Origin: Viscum album
Lineage: Eukaryota; Streptophyta; Magnoliopsida; Santalales; Viscaceae
Direction: 5' to 3'
NCBI GenBank assembly: GCA_963277665.1
Contig: OY728122.1
Location: 1,544,128,868 to 1,544,192,867 of the forward strand
Length of the DNA stretch: 64,000 bases
Shown here in pieces: positions 37,371-49,900 of this stretch. How positions within the stretch are numbered: the first letter of the stretch is position 1; every line of letters starts with the position of its first letter. Under the pieces are notes generated by a model that searched no databases, was not told where the DNA came from, and saw nothing but the letters and a program-made list of their open reading frames with translations. Both the position numbers and the translations under genes were made by a program.

Positions 37371-38330
37371 CCCCCTCTCAAACCAGCTCAAGTATCTCAA
37401 AAGGCCAAATATAAATGGGATATAGCATTCCCAACATTCCAAACCGACGATGTCCAAGCCTAGGAGAGATTGTTAAGAACACATGATCACCCACCTCAAA
37501 CGACAGTGGTCCTTGACAATGGTCCACATAGGATTTATGATGACTTTGAGCCGTATCCATTATCTTCCTGATCAACATGATCTTCTCCATTGTATCTGGG
37601 AAAAGATTTGGCCCGACCAATGAAATCTTTATTGTTTTCACCCAAAAAAGTGGAGAACGACACAAAAAACCATACAATGTTTCAAAAGAAGCCATATGTA
37701 TCAAGGCATGATAAATGTTATTGCTGGAGAACTATAATAATGGAAATTTATCCTACAATGAAATACTAAAATTCCTCAAACATGTGCATAACATATCTTA
37801 GAACTCTTTTGTCATTCTCTTAGATTCCCATCTATATGAGGATGTTATGTCATACTCATTGTCTACTGTGTCCCAATGTCTTTCTATAATAATTTCCAAA
37901 AATCAATATATAATACTCATACCTCTATCTTATATGATCAAAACTAACATTTCATTCATCTTTACAACCATAAAAATATATATTTTGGATAGCTCCTCCA
38001 ATGTTTGATATTCATGAATGGGGATTAAATGATCTGATTTTGTAAGTTGATCCACTATCACCCATATTGCATCATCCTTTCAAATCATTCTTGTGATACC
38101 TATTAAAAAATCAATCAATATTTTTCCAACATTTATATATGATTGGGTATATATTGAAACATACCCACCATCTGTTGATTCTCTGTCTTAACTTGATGAA
38201 AAGTCATGAATTTTTATACAAACACAACCACATTTCTTTTTCATACCAGCCCAACAAAACTACTCTTTAAATTCATTATAAATTTTATGTATTCCTGGAT
38301 CGACAACCTACCAATAATGATGATGACCCC
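37371..38330 (-). pseudogene. pol: Broken integrase of copy D, cut short at the polypurine tract
   Basis: Copy D is a Ty3/gypsy element of another family. The core reads DDAIWVIVDQLTKSDHLIPI (about 38,020-38,082), holding the first catalytic aspartate. The next block, II-stop-DRGMS, has the second. The C-terminal piece 37,378-37,704 is open: SLVGPNLFPDTMEKI, FEVGDHVFL, RRFGMLGMLYP and WPFEILELV. It stops right there, next to GAGAGGGGGAT on the minus strand, a good polypurine tract (37,371-37,381). The usual continuation of 60 or more residues, including the V-F-H-V-S block, is absent, so the 3' end is deleted or rearranged. Confidence 0.8.
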
Positions 38331-38399
38331 ATGGAATATCCCCTACAAATCCACCAATACAACTATATGATTCCCCAATAAAAAAACTGAATTCGCATA

Positions 38400-39060
38400 C
38401 TATTCCATGCCCTCAATGTTTTCCCCACCATTGAGTTTTTCCCTCATCAGAATACACTTGGAATAAGACACTTTCCCATCCATATACAAACTAGAAAAGT
38501 CAGGAATCAAATATAATGGACATAAAACCACTCTACCACCATGGTACTCACATTTGAACCACATGTCGGCTATAACCGACATCAATTTCCATTGATCTGA
38601 TGCCTATTTCACCACTTGATATTACAATATCCAATTAGATGCATCTACCACCGAATTTCCCTTACACAATGTGTATAATTTTTCCAAGTTAATCATATAG
38701 TGATACTCCATCCATATCTTTTGCCTAAAGATCACATATATTTGTGATAAACTATGCTTTGAACTTTTATAATTCGTAAAAATTATGAATTTCTCACAAA
38801 AGAGATAATGAAACCACATTTTTAAAACATAGTTTCCAGCTCCAAGTCATGTGATGGGTACATATTCTGATGAAAACTCATCTTCCATGAGCCATATGGA
38901 ATAACATGACCCCTTAGCATGATTACACAACCCAATCCTAATCCTGATGTGTTACAACACATTATGTACCCTTTTCCTTGTTCTAGAAAAACCAAGATTG
39001 GTGCTGATGTAAAGAGAACATTATACTCTACAAAATATTTCTCACACTACTCATTAAATT
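38400..39060 (-). pseudogene. pol: RNase H and linker of copy D
   Basis: The minus strand at about 38,860-39,020 is open: TSAPILVFLEQGKGYIMC, then CNTSGLGLGCVIM, with asparagine where the catalytic aspartate (Y-C-D-A-S) is expected. 38,622-38,819 continues with HYLFCEKFIIFTNYKS, QKIWMEYHY and KGNSVVDASNWIL, a decayed V-V-A-D-A-L-S-R. 38,400-38,585 is the linker to integrase. A substitution at the first RNase H catalytic site makes this copy inactive independently of its frameshifts. Confidence 0.8.
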
Positions 39061-39895
39061 GAAATGGAAAATTATCCCTCATTAAAGCTTTCATTGTTTA
39101 GAAAATTCATTAGAAATCACAAAAAAATGTAGATAATTTCAAGCTATACCAAGGAATCTTCTTATCTCAAAAAACGTTTGTTTCTAGTTTCCATGAGATA
39201 ACAACATCTGTCTTTTTCAGAACAACTGAATAACCTTTCTCAGAATTGACATGGCCAATGAATAGAATCTTATGTATCCAAATGTCACATTTTGACAATT
39301 TAGTGTACAAATGATATCTCTTAAGATTCCCAACACTATCACCAATTGATGCTCATGCTGCAGCCATGTCCGGGAATACACCAATATATCATTAATGAAT
39401 TCCACTACAAAAAAAATCAAGATATTTTTGAAATATGCCATTCCTCAATTACATGAAACCCACTTGTGTATTCATCTGACCAAAGGCCACAAACACATAC
39501 TCATAATGGCCATATCTACTCATGAATGATATTTTTAGAATATCTTCATTATGAACTCTTAATTAGTGATATCCTAATCGCATTGCAATCTTGAAGAACC
39601 ATTGAGTACCACCCAACTGGTCAAAAAAATCATTAATACATTGAAGTGGATATTAGTTATTTATGGTGACTTGATTTAGCCTATAATAATGAATACATAG
39701 CTACATATTTCTATCCTCTTTCTGAAAAAACAAGACCTATAGTACCCACCGAGATGTGCTAGGATGGTTGAACCCTTTATTTTTGAATTCCCCCAACTGC
39801 ACTTCCAATTCCCTCAATTCTATTAGTTCCTTACAGTAAGATGGAAGTGATATGGGACTAGTCACCATAAGGGGATCAATTGTAAACTCCATATA
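39061..39895 (-). pseudogene. pol: Reverse transcriptase of copy D
   Basis: It starts near 39,893 with FTIDPLMVTSPISLPSY and LRELEVQLGEFKNKGFNHPS. The palm follows with RLGYH-stop-LRV, where both the R and L codons that are stops in copies A and B are sense. The catalytic box in 39,217-39,441 reads VVEFINDILVYSRTW: the first aspartate is asparagine. HEHQLVIVLGILRD comes next, different in wording from copies A-C (H-E-N-H-L-R-I-I-L-R-T-L-R), which marks D as another family. Confidence 0.83.
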
Positions 39896-39897
39896 TC

Positions 39898-40400
39898 TCA
39901 TAGGTGGACATCATGAGAATTTATTTGGAAAGACATCGAGAAATTGACAAAAATAATTGAAAAAACAATATGTTGAACTCCTTCCATTGATGCCAATGAA
40001 AAATCTGGTATCTGATACGAGAATGTTCTAATAGTTGGTTCCAAGAAGCCTATTTCACTCAACTTTTTACTATTTTCTCCTCTAAATAGATGTTCACCAC
40101 TATCATCTATTGGTAAACTAATTGTTTGGACATAAAAATATATATGGGCCTCAAACACAGCCAACCAATACATTCCCATGATTATTACATAAGCCTCTAT
40201 CTTAATGACTAATATCTCCCACATCAACTCAACCTCATCTATAGCTATAATTCATACTCTACATTAGAAGGTTTAACACTCTAGTTGACCCAACTAATAT
40301 TGACATTTTAAAACTGAAGGCATCATTTCAATTGTTAAACCCATAAAACTAACAACATGAGAAGAAATAAAATAATTTTAAACACTTGTACAAAAAATTC
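39898..40400 (-). pseudogene. Protease remnant of copy D
   Basis: FISSHVVSFMGLTIEMMPS (about 40,310-40,365) is the segment just after a retroviral-type protease active site. The preceding codons read C-T-S-V-stop, so the aspartate and glycine are gone. Downstream, IIMGMYWLAVFEAHI (from about 40,182) is the G-M-D-W landmark with aspartate changed to tyrosine. The ORF at 39,898-40,227 continues through RGENSKKLSEI into the spacer before reverse transcriptase. Confidence 0.72.
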
Positions 40401-40699
40401 CCTCATCAAGGTAGAAATTAAAATAATCGTACCTCTCACTATAGATTATCTCGACATACCAACCATCACAACCTACTCAACTCCAAACAACTGCTTCCTT
40501 TTCACACTATTGTCTTTATTTCCCCGATGAAGAGTCATTGTGTTCCTAGAATCAACATGAATAACTTTTCCCTACTAACTGGGGTATACTGCTTCCCATG
40601 TTCTGTCAAGTATTTGGATGCCTGTGACCCCTTAGGAGTGTCACGAATAGCTGACCATTGGATAACTCTAATAAAAATGCAGAATATTCCTCATCTTCT

Positions 40700-41650
40700 T
40701 ATTGTTGTGACATACTTGTGGTTTTTTATTACAATCCCACTTTATGTGACCCATAGAGCCACATTGAAAGCATCTCAACTTACTTTGAGGATTTTGAGGA
40801 AGATTCACAGATCCTACTATCTGATTCTGATCCACACTAACTCCCTATAAATATGTGTTCATATTATTCTTGATCACGTCATTAGAGCTCCCACAATCTC
40901 CATGTGTACCAATATACTTCCCCCACCTATGGATCTGGAGATATTCAATTTATCTAATGTTTCTCTATTGACCATTTTCATTTGATCATTTATACATAGC
41001 AATGATATTTTAGATTGAATATCCTCCCTCAACCTAGCTTCAAAAATACTTTCATTAAATGATGTATTTATTTCCACCTCAGGTGGAAACTCCACTAAGT
41101 TCATAAGCATTTCCAAATAATCTGTTACTGGTAGGTTTTCTTGCTTTGGCCAAAATAAATCCATTGTGTGCTGAATTTTGAACATTTGAGGGTATAATTG
41201 ATTAGTAAACAATTCCCCAAAACCCACCCATGTCATCCCTTGGACTGTTCCAGCCTGGAATACCAACTCCCACCTCTAAATGGAATGAAATTCCAACTTT
41301 TAAGTTGAAAGATTCACATTTAGCACCATAGGTATTCCCTTGAATTCAAATATTATATTTATTCTATTCAACGATGTTTCTACCCTTTCTGACTCTGAAT
41401 CACCCCTAAAAATGAGTTGATTCTTCTTTGGCAACTGAACTGCATAATCCTCATGCTTTTTTATCGTCTAATTCATTCCCACATTCCACCACTTGGAATG
41501 CTTTCATTTTTCTCCGCACTAGCTTCTCGTTTACCTTGGGCTCACGTGAAACCACATTTTTAGCAGTGTCTACCAATTGGTCCCTATGATGTATACCTGA
41601 TTCCATTTATATCTAGATTAAAACAACCATATATCTCACTCCCTTAGTAA
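40700..41650 (-). pseudogene. gag: Gag of copy D with one intact zinc knuckle
   Basis: The capsid part is open at 40,874-41,266: GMTWVGFGELFTNQLYP, ENLPVTDYLEMLMNL, ARLREDIQSKISLLC, the typical retrotransposon gag order. Upstream sequence to about 41,650 holds broken N-terminal gag. Between capsid and protease lies CFQCGSMGHIKWDC (40,731-40,772), a perfect C-x2-C-x4-H-x4-C knuckle, the only fully intact one in the window. The frame between capsid and knuckle is broken. Confidence 0.8.
40731..40772 (-). other. Intact CCHC zinc-knuckle coding segment (copy D)
   Basis: Fourteen codons with all four zinc ligands in standard spacing, flanked by R and by NKKPQ. Confidence 0.85.
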
Positions 41651-41956
41651 GAAAATGATTATAATTCAAGTTCAATTCATTATAAATATGAAAACAAGGC
41701 TTTCTATAAGTACACATTTCCATTGTTACACAGTTTTTTAAAAATCCACCATGTTTTGAAAATTTCTATATTTTCAAAATACCACCATTAACGAAATTAA
41801 AAATTCAATCATTTGAAAATAATTTCTATATTTTTCAAAATTAAAAGTATTCAAACAAAAACATATATTAGTATGAAAAATAAAATATGAAAATTTGTGG
41901 GACGTCATTTATACCGTGCATTCGATGCTCATCTCATTGGATACACCCATGATAAG

Positions 41957-41975
41957 AAGATTTCTGATGCCAATA
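41957..41975 (-). promoter_or_regulatory. Primer-binding site of copy D
   Basis: On the minus strand TTATTGGCATCAGAAATC resembles the TTGGTATCAGAGC primer site; it lies about 300 bp before gag. It marks the end of the 5' LTR, which should extend upward from about 41,976. Confidence 0.6.
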
Positions 41976-44900
41976 ACTATCTCAAAAACTCTTATGTATC
42001 GACTCCTGGGTAACAAGAAGTTCATCATAAAATGGTTTGATAAATCATTTTACTATATAAATATCATGTTCTAACTATCCTACTTGTTTCTACTATCCTA
42101 ATTCGAGGATTAGATCAAGTATGAATGCCAACACTGAAACTGACAACTGATTTCATAACCAAACAAGACTTACATTAATTGTATTCTAAGGACCAAACAA
42201 CATAATTCCACATGTATCATCATATACCTCCTCATTGTCTTAAGAAGGTGGAAGGAAATTACTTATACTTAAGCAATGTTCTGACGATTCCAATGGCTAT
42301 AAATAAATTTTGAGGACTTCAAGAATAATTGGGTAAAACATTTCCCTTAGAAATCAAGCAAACAACCAAACATTCCAATACACCAAGATGACTATAAAAT
42401 GAATGTCGAAAAAATTCACCATTTACCAAATCCATAATAACAACACAACCAATCCCATTAGAAAACAATCAGATTACTAAGAAGAAAAATAAAAAACCCA
42501 TGTAAACAATGAAATGTCTCCACATATCCTCATTAAGCTTCATGCTCCAAGCACCACAAGGATTCCAAACATCATGACGAACTGCTATAAAAATGAGATG
42601 CTTTAGCCATACTAGTGTCTTGGAAAACAAAAACTTCAAAAGCATTGATGTCTAAAAGTATGGGGTGAGTAAAAATACACAGTAGGTTTTACCCAACTGA
42701 CTTCCCTACACATGCCACAAGGATAGACCTATTTTCAAATTAATATAAATAGTTTATATTAAACATCAAATAGTGAAAAAATTACCAATATTCCAAACAC
42801 ACCCTTACCTAGACATTTTCCATTTTACCATGACATAAGATCACAATAATATTCATGTTTCAGAATAGCACTTAAAAAAATCATTACTATAGAGATTCAT
42901 ATACCAAAATAAAAAAACAACCACATTGGAAGATCCCAGCCAAGGCCATCTAATACATTTCCAATCTAGTGATATTTCTCACCCACTTATCTTTGATGGT
43001 GTCTCTTTCATCAAATATCCATTCCCTTTTTATAGTGGTACACCCCAACCCATTCACATTATCACATCACAACATAAAATGTTCAAGTGAGTAAACAACC
43101 AAATAGCACACAGGGGCCACAACACTATTTAATCAAATATTTAACAACCAAAAAATTCCATAGGAATTCATCCATGACACATTATATTTCAATTAAGAAA
43201 CCAATTTTATTGAAAACCATTTACAAAAAAAACATTTTCAAAAATCATCCCAAGTTAAATATTTTAAAATCCCACATCAAGAATATTTCACAACAATCAC
43301 CCAATTTCGAAAAATATCCACAAACAACCACAAAGGTAATTTTCATCATGCTTCAAAAATCTGAAGGATAATTAATTTTTAGTAGAAAAAATTAATTTCT
43401 AACAAAACATCTAGTTTAGAAAAATAGACTTGCGGGATAAGAAACTTTCCATAGGGTTTTGGTGAAGTCGACCCACCGCACAACCTCACACTAAATATTG
43501 TTAAAACATCCATAAAACCACCTTATATCCCCTCCATTATCATTAAAAACACATATCTCAACACTTTTGGCAAAAAACCCCCGGATCAACACGTGTTAAC
43601 TGTAGATCTAGAAAACTTGGAGAGATGGAGAACTAGATCTTGGTAAAACCAATAAAGAGCCAAGTGTGGAGACATACTGGAATATAATTTCCTTCACTGC
43701 ACCTTGAAAACCCTTATAATAGATTCTAGAATGAGTGGGAGTGACCCCCTAACCCTTAAAAACAAAAATATATGCCTGAGGATCGAGTGGTAGGTTGGAT
43801 GGATGGTTTAAGGAAAATACTAACCAAGCCCTGATTAAAAAAAGATATTTTAATTGCAACACAAAGTTATCTTGCAATGATAGGAAAACCAAGCAATTAT
43901 CAAGCATATTATACTATATAAAAGAGTACCCCACAAAACCTCCTCTCATGGTTAGACAATCCATGCAAAAATTTTGAGAAATCCCATTATCATCTTTGAA
44001 AAATTACCCAACCACTTTAACCACATAAAAATTCATAAAAAAGTGTTTCATACCTCAAACAGGGGGTTCTACAGAACTATTTATATATTTTTTGTACTAA
44101 AATATAAGACAATAAATTGTTATCCGGGGTGATTTTCTATGATCATGATTATTTATTTTTATTTATGTTATATTATATACCCAGATTTTATATATATGTT
44201 GATATTATTCCATGGAATAGAAAATATTTTTCTATGAAATTATATTTTTGATTCTTCTATTTAATCTCATGCTCATATTTTGTGTCAAATAAAAATTTTC
44301 ACACCATAGGGAGAAAAAAACCTTTTATCATATTCTTATATTTCTCCTTTTCATGGTATAATAACTTTCAATGACATAACTTTTATAAAAATTCATATTT
44401 TTCAATTAAAAAGATGTGTTTTTTGTAACAACCACAATTCCTCTAACCCAAATCTTAGGTTAGTTATATTAGTATGGTACTATATATAATATATGACTTT
44501 GAAAACATTTTGAAGTTTAGAAGTAATGGGATTCTAGAAAAATACATGATATCCAGATTAAAAAGGAATCATAAAGCATAAATTTTAATAATCATAAAAA
44601 AAATCATAATTTTTTAGTAAATCATTGTAATAATTTGAGGATCTTATCATAGTACACATAGAAAGGAAAAAAAATAAATGGTGATCATAGATTCTCAGTA
44701 AGGGAGAACATACAACAAAATATGTATGTAATATAAAATTCATAAAATATAAGGTATCTTAAATAATATATATTTATTATATTCAATATACTTTGTAAAA
44801 ATAAGCATTCATAGAAAAAATAACATGTAAAAATAAAAAAATTCTTAATGATGGAATTTATAATGACAGAAATTTTATTCATATCATTAAGGATCTTATC

Positions 44901-45100
44901 CAAGAAATATTATATATCACTGTGACCTATCAACCATGACATATTACATATAATCATGGTCTCCAATTGAAATATCCTGAATACCTACAAGACCCATCAA
45001 CCAAGACATTATAAATAAATAGGTAAGATAGATTCCAAATTTGGAGAGTGGGTTTTCACATTAGACAAATTGATACATTGAGGGTATATAAAAATCTCCA
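41976..45100 (-). mobile_element. Presumed 5' LTR and flank of copy D
   Basis: By position this should begin with copy D's 5' LTR. Support is a TATA box at 43,024-43,035 (minus strand) and the adjacent primer site. I found neither the LTR's outer end nor a matching 3' LTR below 37,370, so length is unknown. ORFs at 43,087, 43,795 and 44,685 match nothing recognised. Confidence 0.4.
43024..43035 (-). promoter_or_regulatory. TATA box, presumed promoter of copy D LTR
   Basis: CTATAAAAAGGG on the minus strand, about 1.05 kb upstream of the primer site, as expected for an LTR promoter with a long R-U5. Confidence 0.5.
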
Positions 45101-45129
45101 ACCATAACTTATGTTGTTCGAAGTAAAAA

Positions 45130-45890
45130 TTTTAGAATATGGGGGTGAATTTCTTTTTAAAAAATTAAATTAATAAATGAAAAATTTAAATTCCAAATAA
45201 AATGTTTTTGATGTTATTAATTGACAAAGATATAAATTTTATATGTATTAGGGATAATATCAATGTTAATTAATGGAGTATGTATGGTAGAAAAAATATA
45301 TATCAAACATATTCAATTTATTAATATTTAGATATTAGGATGACATGAAAAAAATAAAGGAGATATAATAATACTTTAAAAGGATTTACACTATATCTAA
45401 AAATGTTACCTATATATCCACTCTTCTATTCAAAAGATATGTATTTTTAAAACCTACGATTATATTTAATGGTTATAGAAGGAAACCAAATTCCATTTAT
45501 TTGAAAATGATATAAAAAGAAAAAAATGGTAAAATTTTGTATGAGAAAAAATGATTTTTCGGGAAAAATATATTATAATTTCTCTCCCTCTCAACTCTCT
45601 ATAATGGCAGAAATAATATGTAAGATAGAGTGATAAGGATAAAGGATATACTCTTTTTGTTTTGGAAATGTAAGTTGGGTATTTTATAGGAGGTATTGGA
45701 GAATTATAACCATTTCTAAACAATTTTATTTGTGAGTTTTTACACATGTTAATTTTTATGTTCTCAGAACCCGAAGCCTTTATTTATATGTTTCAAAATA
45801 GGTGGGAACCTTTTGGAAATCATTGTGTGTAATGAAGCATTAAAATATGACCATTATGGCCTTTAAATTCATTCCTGGAAGAGCTATCTT
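45130..45890 (-). mobile_element. Leader fragment downstream of LTR-e (Tekay-like family)
   Basis: It pairs with 49,100-49,900: shared blocks include ATATGGGGG (45,137 / 49,105), TCTCTAT...GATAAGGATAAA (45,596 / 49,592) and TCTCAGAACCCGAAG / GAGCTGAGAACTGAAG (45,762 / 49,759). Both lie just below an LTR end, the place of a 5' leader and gag start on the minus strand. No gag motif was found. Confidence 0.45.
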
Positions 45891-45891
45891 G

Positions 45892-46600
45892 GTAACACCA
45901 TAAACTCTGTAGCCTCCATCAGGTAGCTAGGAGACTACATTGGACATATCGTTATTGTAAATCCACTAGAATGTATCTGGATGCACAACTATTAGATAAA
46001 GAGAGTCTACCTTGACCAAAAGTTGGTTTATGACACTCCACCAACTGAATGGTTAGTTTTCTGCACACTAGGGATTCCGAACATATGGAACTAACTAGCC
46101 ATTACTTCATACCAGTTTTAGAATACCCCCATTCCATATCATGTTTCCTTAAGGAAATTTAAATAAATTTTATACTTCCTTATATAGTTGAATCAGATAT
46201 AATTATAATTTAATAAAATCTTCAATGGTACTCAAAGAAATCGACCTGATCATTCCAGTTTTACAGGATTCCAAAAAATTATATTCAATATAAACATGGG
46301 AATCCACATAAAAGAAGAATTATTGATAAACAAGTGAGTGTAATTTTATCATTAAAACCAAATGAGAGAGAGGTACAATAATATCCTGCACTTTAATGAT
46401 CACAAATAGTTACCATAAATTGATTTATTAAATTTAAATCAAGGATAAGCATGAAATCAATGTATTTTATGATATTATAATTGATGATATAATTATGATA
46501 AATACTTAATTTAATGATATTCAATATGAACAAGAAATAAATAAAAGATAACCAACACACTGATGATGTAAGTAAATGATATTCAACTACATATACCCAT
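45892..46600 (-). mobile_element. LTR-e, 3'-end fragment of a family LTR
   Basis: GTAACACCATAAACTC at 45,892 corresponds to the inverted end of LTR2 (TGTAACACCCCAAACC), and GACTACATTGGACATATC to TTACATTGGTATGATCC. It also matches LTR-c from 49,901 (GTAGCCTCCA, then GAGAGAGAGGTA against GGAGAGAGTGGTA). The match fades after about 46,600, and no subrepeats follow, so the LTR is truncated. Confidence 0.55.
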
Positions 46601-48900
46601 TATAAATAAATAATTTTTTCCCATATCACTCCAAAGTCACTCCCACTTTTTGTTATGATAAAAAATGAAACAATTAAGGGGAAAATATTTTTTAACATAA
46701 GAGTGTAATTTAAAATAAGGCAATAAAAATTAACATTTAACAATACCACCCCATTTAATTGTTACAATAATATTAAAAATACAAGATTAGATAATATGCA
46801 TGAAAATCATGGATAATTCATAAAAAGGAAATAATTAATGAATATTTTGAAATTAATTTGAGATACCAATTTCAGTTTCAAAATATATTAATTAAAAATT
46901 CAAATAAAATAGTAAATATATAGTTTTTAATAATATTTAAAATATTTTAATCAATATTTTGGAAAATATGATTACAATATAAATTAAATAGAAATTAAAA
47001 TTTTAAAGAACACTAAAAATATATATTTTTTAAACTATTTAAAAAGGAAAAAGTGTTTAAAAATAATAGCTCTCCCCTAAGAAATGGGAATCATAGATTA
47101 TAGAGGGATGAAGAGAATTTATATTGAATTGAATTTCAAAATAGTATAAAAACTAATAGATATTGAAAAATCAATTCACATGTAGATCTAGGTTGGTTAC
47201 AAATGATATGGGAAATTAAAAAAGATATCCTCCCTCTTGATTGGATAATTTATCTATGAGATCAAGATGAGAAGATATTATTAATATTTTAATTACTTTG
47301 GAAAAACCATTTTTATTTTGAAACCACAAAAGTATAGTTCAATGAATCTCAATTATGTAATCCTATAAATATCAAAAAAAGGATTCTTTTGGTAAATAGA
47401 TTTATGTTCTGATAGTGTGACATTTTAAAAATTGAGGCAGGGAAACAATATTATGTCTATTAATATTGCCTAATATGGATTTAGTAACCCAAAAAAAATT
47501 TATCATTAGATTTATAAAGATGAGATAAAAAAATTAATATATATTTGTCTTCAATATCATTATTTTTCAAAATATCATTCAAAAATTAATTTAATGGTTT
47601 TGAGATAATTATTACAAAACTTTTCCTGAGAAATACAATTTACAAAATTCATATCGTTGGAATAGCTTGCATTAATTTAAAAACGAGAACCATGATAATA
47701 TATTTTTAAAATTGATAACTGAGGATTATTTTAGGTTTTTTCACCTTGGGTGGATTTTGAAAGCGATTTTTTGATATCCTTGAATTTTTATTTCAAAAAC
47801 AAAAATATATTTTCCTTTTCAAATATGATTTTTTCATTTAAATCATGTTTATATTTTTTAGATCCTTCTATAAAGTATAATATTCATAAAAACCATAATT
47901 GAGATAATAAAGAGAATATTTAATGTCATGGTGTCATAGTTGGATTGAATAAGTAGAATAGAAAGAAGAAGAATTGGTAGAATAAGAGTAATGAATATAA
48001 TAACTACCCCATTACACTCCTCTAGATGTTCGATGTGGAATTTAAGACATGATTTTCTTGACAAATATAAATAACTCCATGTTAGATCTTTAATTGGTTT
48101 TTAAATTTTATTCTTCACATTGAAATTATTTTCATAGACTGAATATTCCAGTCTAATATGACCATTTTATTATTAATGTTTTACCACCTCTAGTAATTCA
48201 TTTTTATTTTAATTAATTACATGTTGGGATGATTACTTATTCTTTAAAAGTATTTATGTTTTTATATTTTTTTTGAACTTCACCTTTATCAAACATGTCA
48301 CATATATAATAGTAATCACACTAAAGTTCTTTAAAAATATGGTTCTAATTGGATTACTGGGATTAATATTATTATTTTACCGCTTACAGTTTCATAGTGA
48401 TTTTATAAATCCTTTGGGATCTCATTAGGCCTTTAACCTGAATTGTTTCTATATCGTCTTGGATTTTGGTGCCTTTTGGGGCCCATAAACTAGGTAAAAC
48501 CCATATAACATTCTTCACAAGTATTTATATAGACAAATCATCACTATGACATGTTATATCATTGAATATTTCATTGAATGAAGTAAACATACATAAAAAG
48601 GATACATTTCAATTAATAAAAAAACTTTTAAAATCACATTGATAAAAAGAAAATATATTGGATTTAAATTTATTTTTTCCATTACGTATTACTTATAATA
48701 GTTATAAAATTTCATGAAACATAATACATGTGTATATGAAGTAAATTTAATATTATTCAATAATGCAATGAAAAATGGTAATGGGTTTCCCATTAAGTTA
48801 AAAAGCATAATTATATTTGGGTGGGGGTCCATTTATCTTCGGGTTCTTTAGTAGGAATATATTGAAATATAAAAATTTCTTAGAAAATATAAATAATGAT
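46601..48900. other. Gene-free AT-rich stretch
   Basis: No domain, LTR subrepeat or terminal repeat recognised. The minus-strand frame at 47,858-48,064 is hydrophobic by composition only. Confidence 0.5.
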
Positions 48901-49900
48901 AATCGGAAAATGTGAGATTATATTTTTTTAATAAGGATAATCGGTTCCATGTAAAATAGGATTTTGATAATAAGATTAAATAACAAAGCTCCACCTTTGG
49001 AATTATTAATGTTATTAAAAATATTTTTTTAAAGATGGAGAATTCTTAAATAAACTCAAACATCCTCTATGATTGAAATTGTCTGTAATATTGAAAATAT
49101 GTCTATGGGGGAGGGGAATAATTTATTTTTCAAAAATCAAAGTAATATGTGAAAAGGAAAAATTCTAAATAAACAGATTTTTATAAGACAGAATTATAAA
49201 GAGATAAATTTGATCCATATTAAAGAAAATAAAATAGATGATTGATTCAATATGCATTATGGAATATAGATGTATAACGTGTATTTCCATTACATGTATT
49301 GAGATATGAGTATGGAAATAATAAATTAAAGGGGAAAAAATCTATTTGATATGGATTTTGATGATAACACACATGTTGACCCTGGGACTCTACCCCGCAA
49401 TTCAATATATAAGTCTTATTATAGATTCAATTTACTCTTAATCGAGATAAAATGAATTAAAAATCCCTTTTTTTAATATATATACCAAGAATAAAACTTC
49501 CCATGAATTTTAAAAGAGATGGAAGGAAACCAAAGCTTGAATTTGGGATGAGAAGTGATGATTTTATAAGCATAAATCCATTTCAATGTTTCTCTATTAT
49601 CTCTTTCAAAGAAAATATAAAAATTGGAAGAGTGGAATAAGGATAAAAGTTAGATGATTCCTATTTTTTAAATGAATGTTTTCACATTGAGAAAAGGGAC
49701 TAGATAATGTAATCACTTCAGTTACCATTCGACCAAAGCTGTTTTACAATATGAATTTTGAGCTGAGAACTGAAGTCCAATTTTTGTTGTCTTCAAAAGA
49801 GATATGAACTACCTAAAATTTATTTAGTTTAAGGAATCCAAAAAATTCTTCAATTATGGACTATGTGAGTAAATTCAATTCATTCTAGGAAGTGATGTCT
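48901..49900 (-). mobile_element. Internal leader fragment between LTR-e and LTR-c
   Basis: The homologue of 45,130-45,890, lying immediately below LTR-c. TGATGTCT at 49,893 is a weak primer-site remnant. It indicates that LTR-c also acted as the 5' LTR of a further unit whose coding part has been lost. Confidence 0.45.

Noticed and set aside
40545..40553. V-D-S-R as the protease active site of copy D
   Set aside because: Too far (over 370 nt) from the G-M-Y-W landmark; FISSHVVS at about 40,350 fits the expected position better.
43034..43050. GGTACACCCCAACCC as the start of a plus-strand LTR
   Set aside because: No partner LTR, primer site or polypurine tract beside it; it adjoins a minus-strand TATA box and fits better inside copy D's LTR.
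47858..48064. Hydrophobic 68-codon minus-strand frame as a membrane protein
   Set aside because: Ile, Leu and Phe richness follows from AT-rich DNA; no signal of selection or neighbours.
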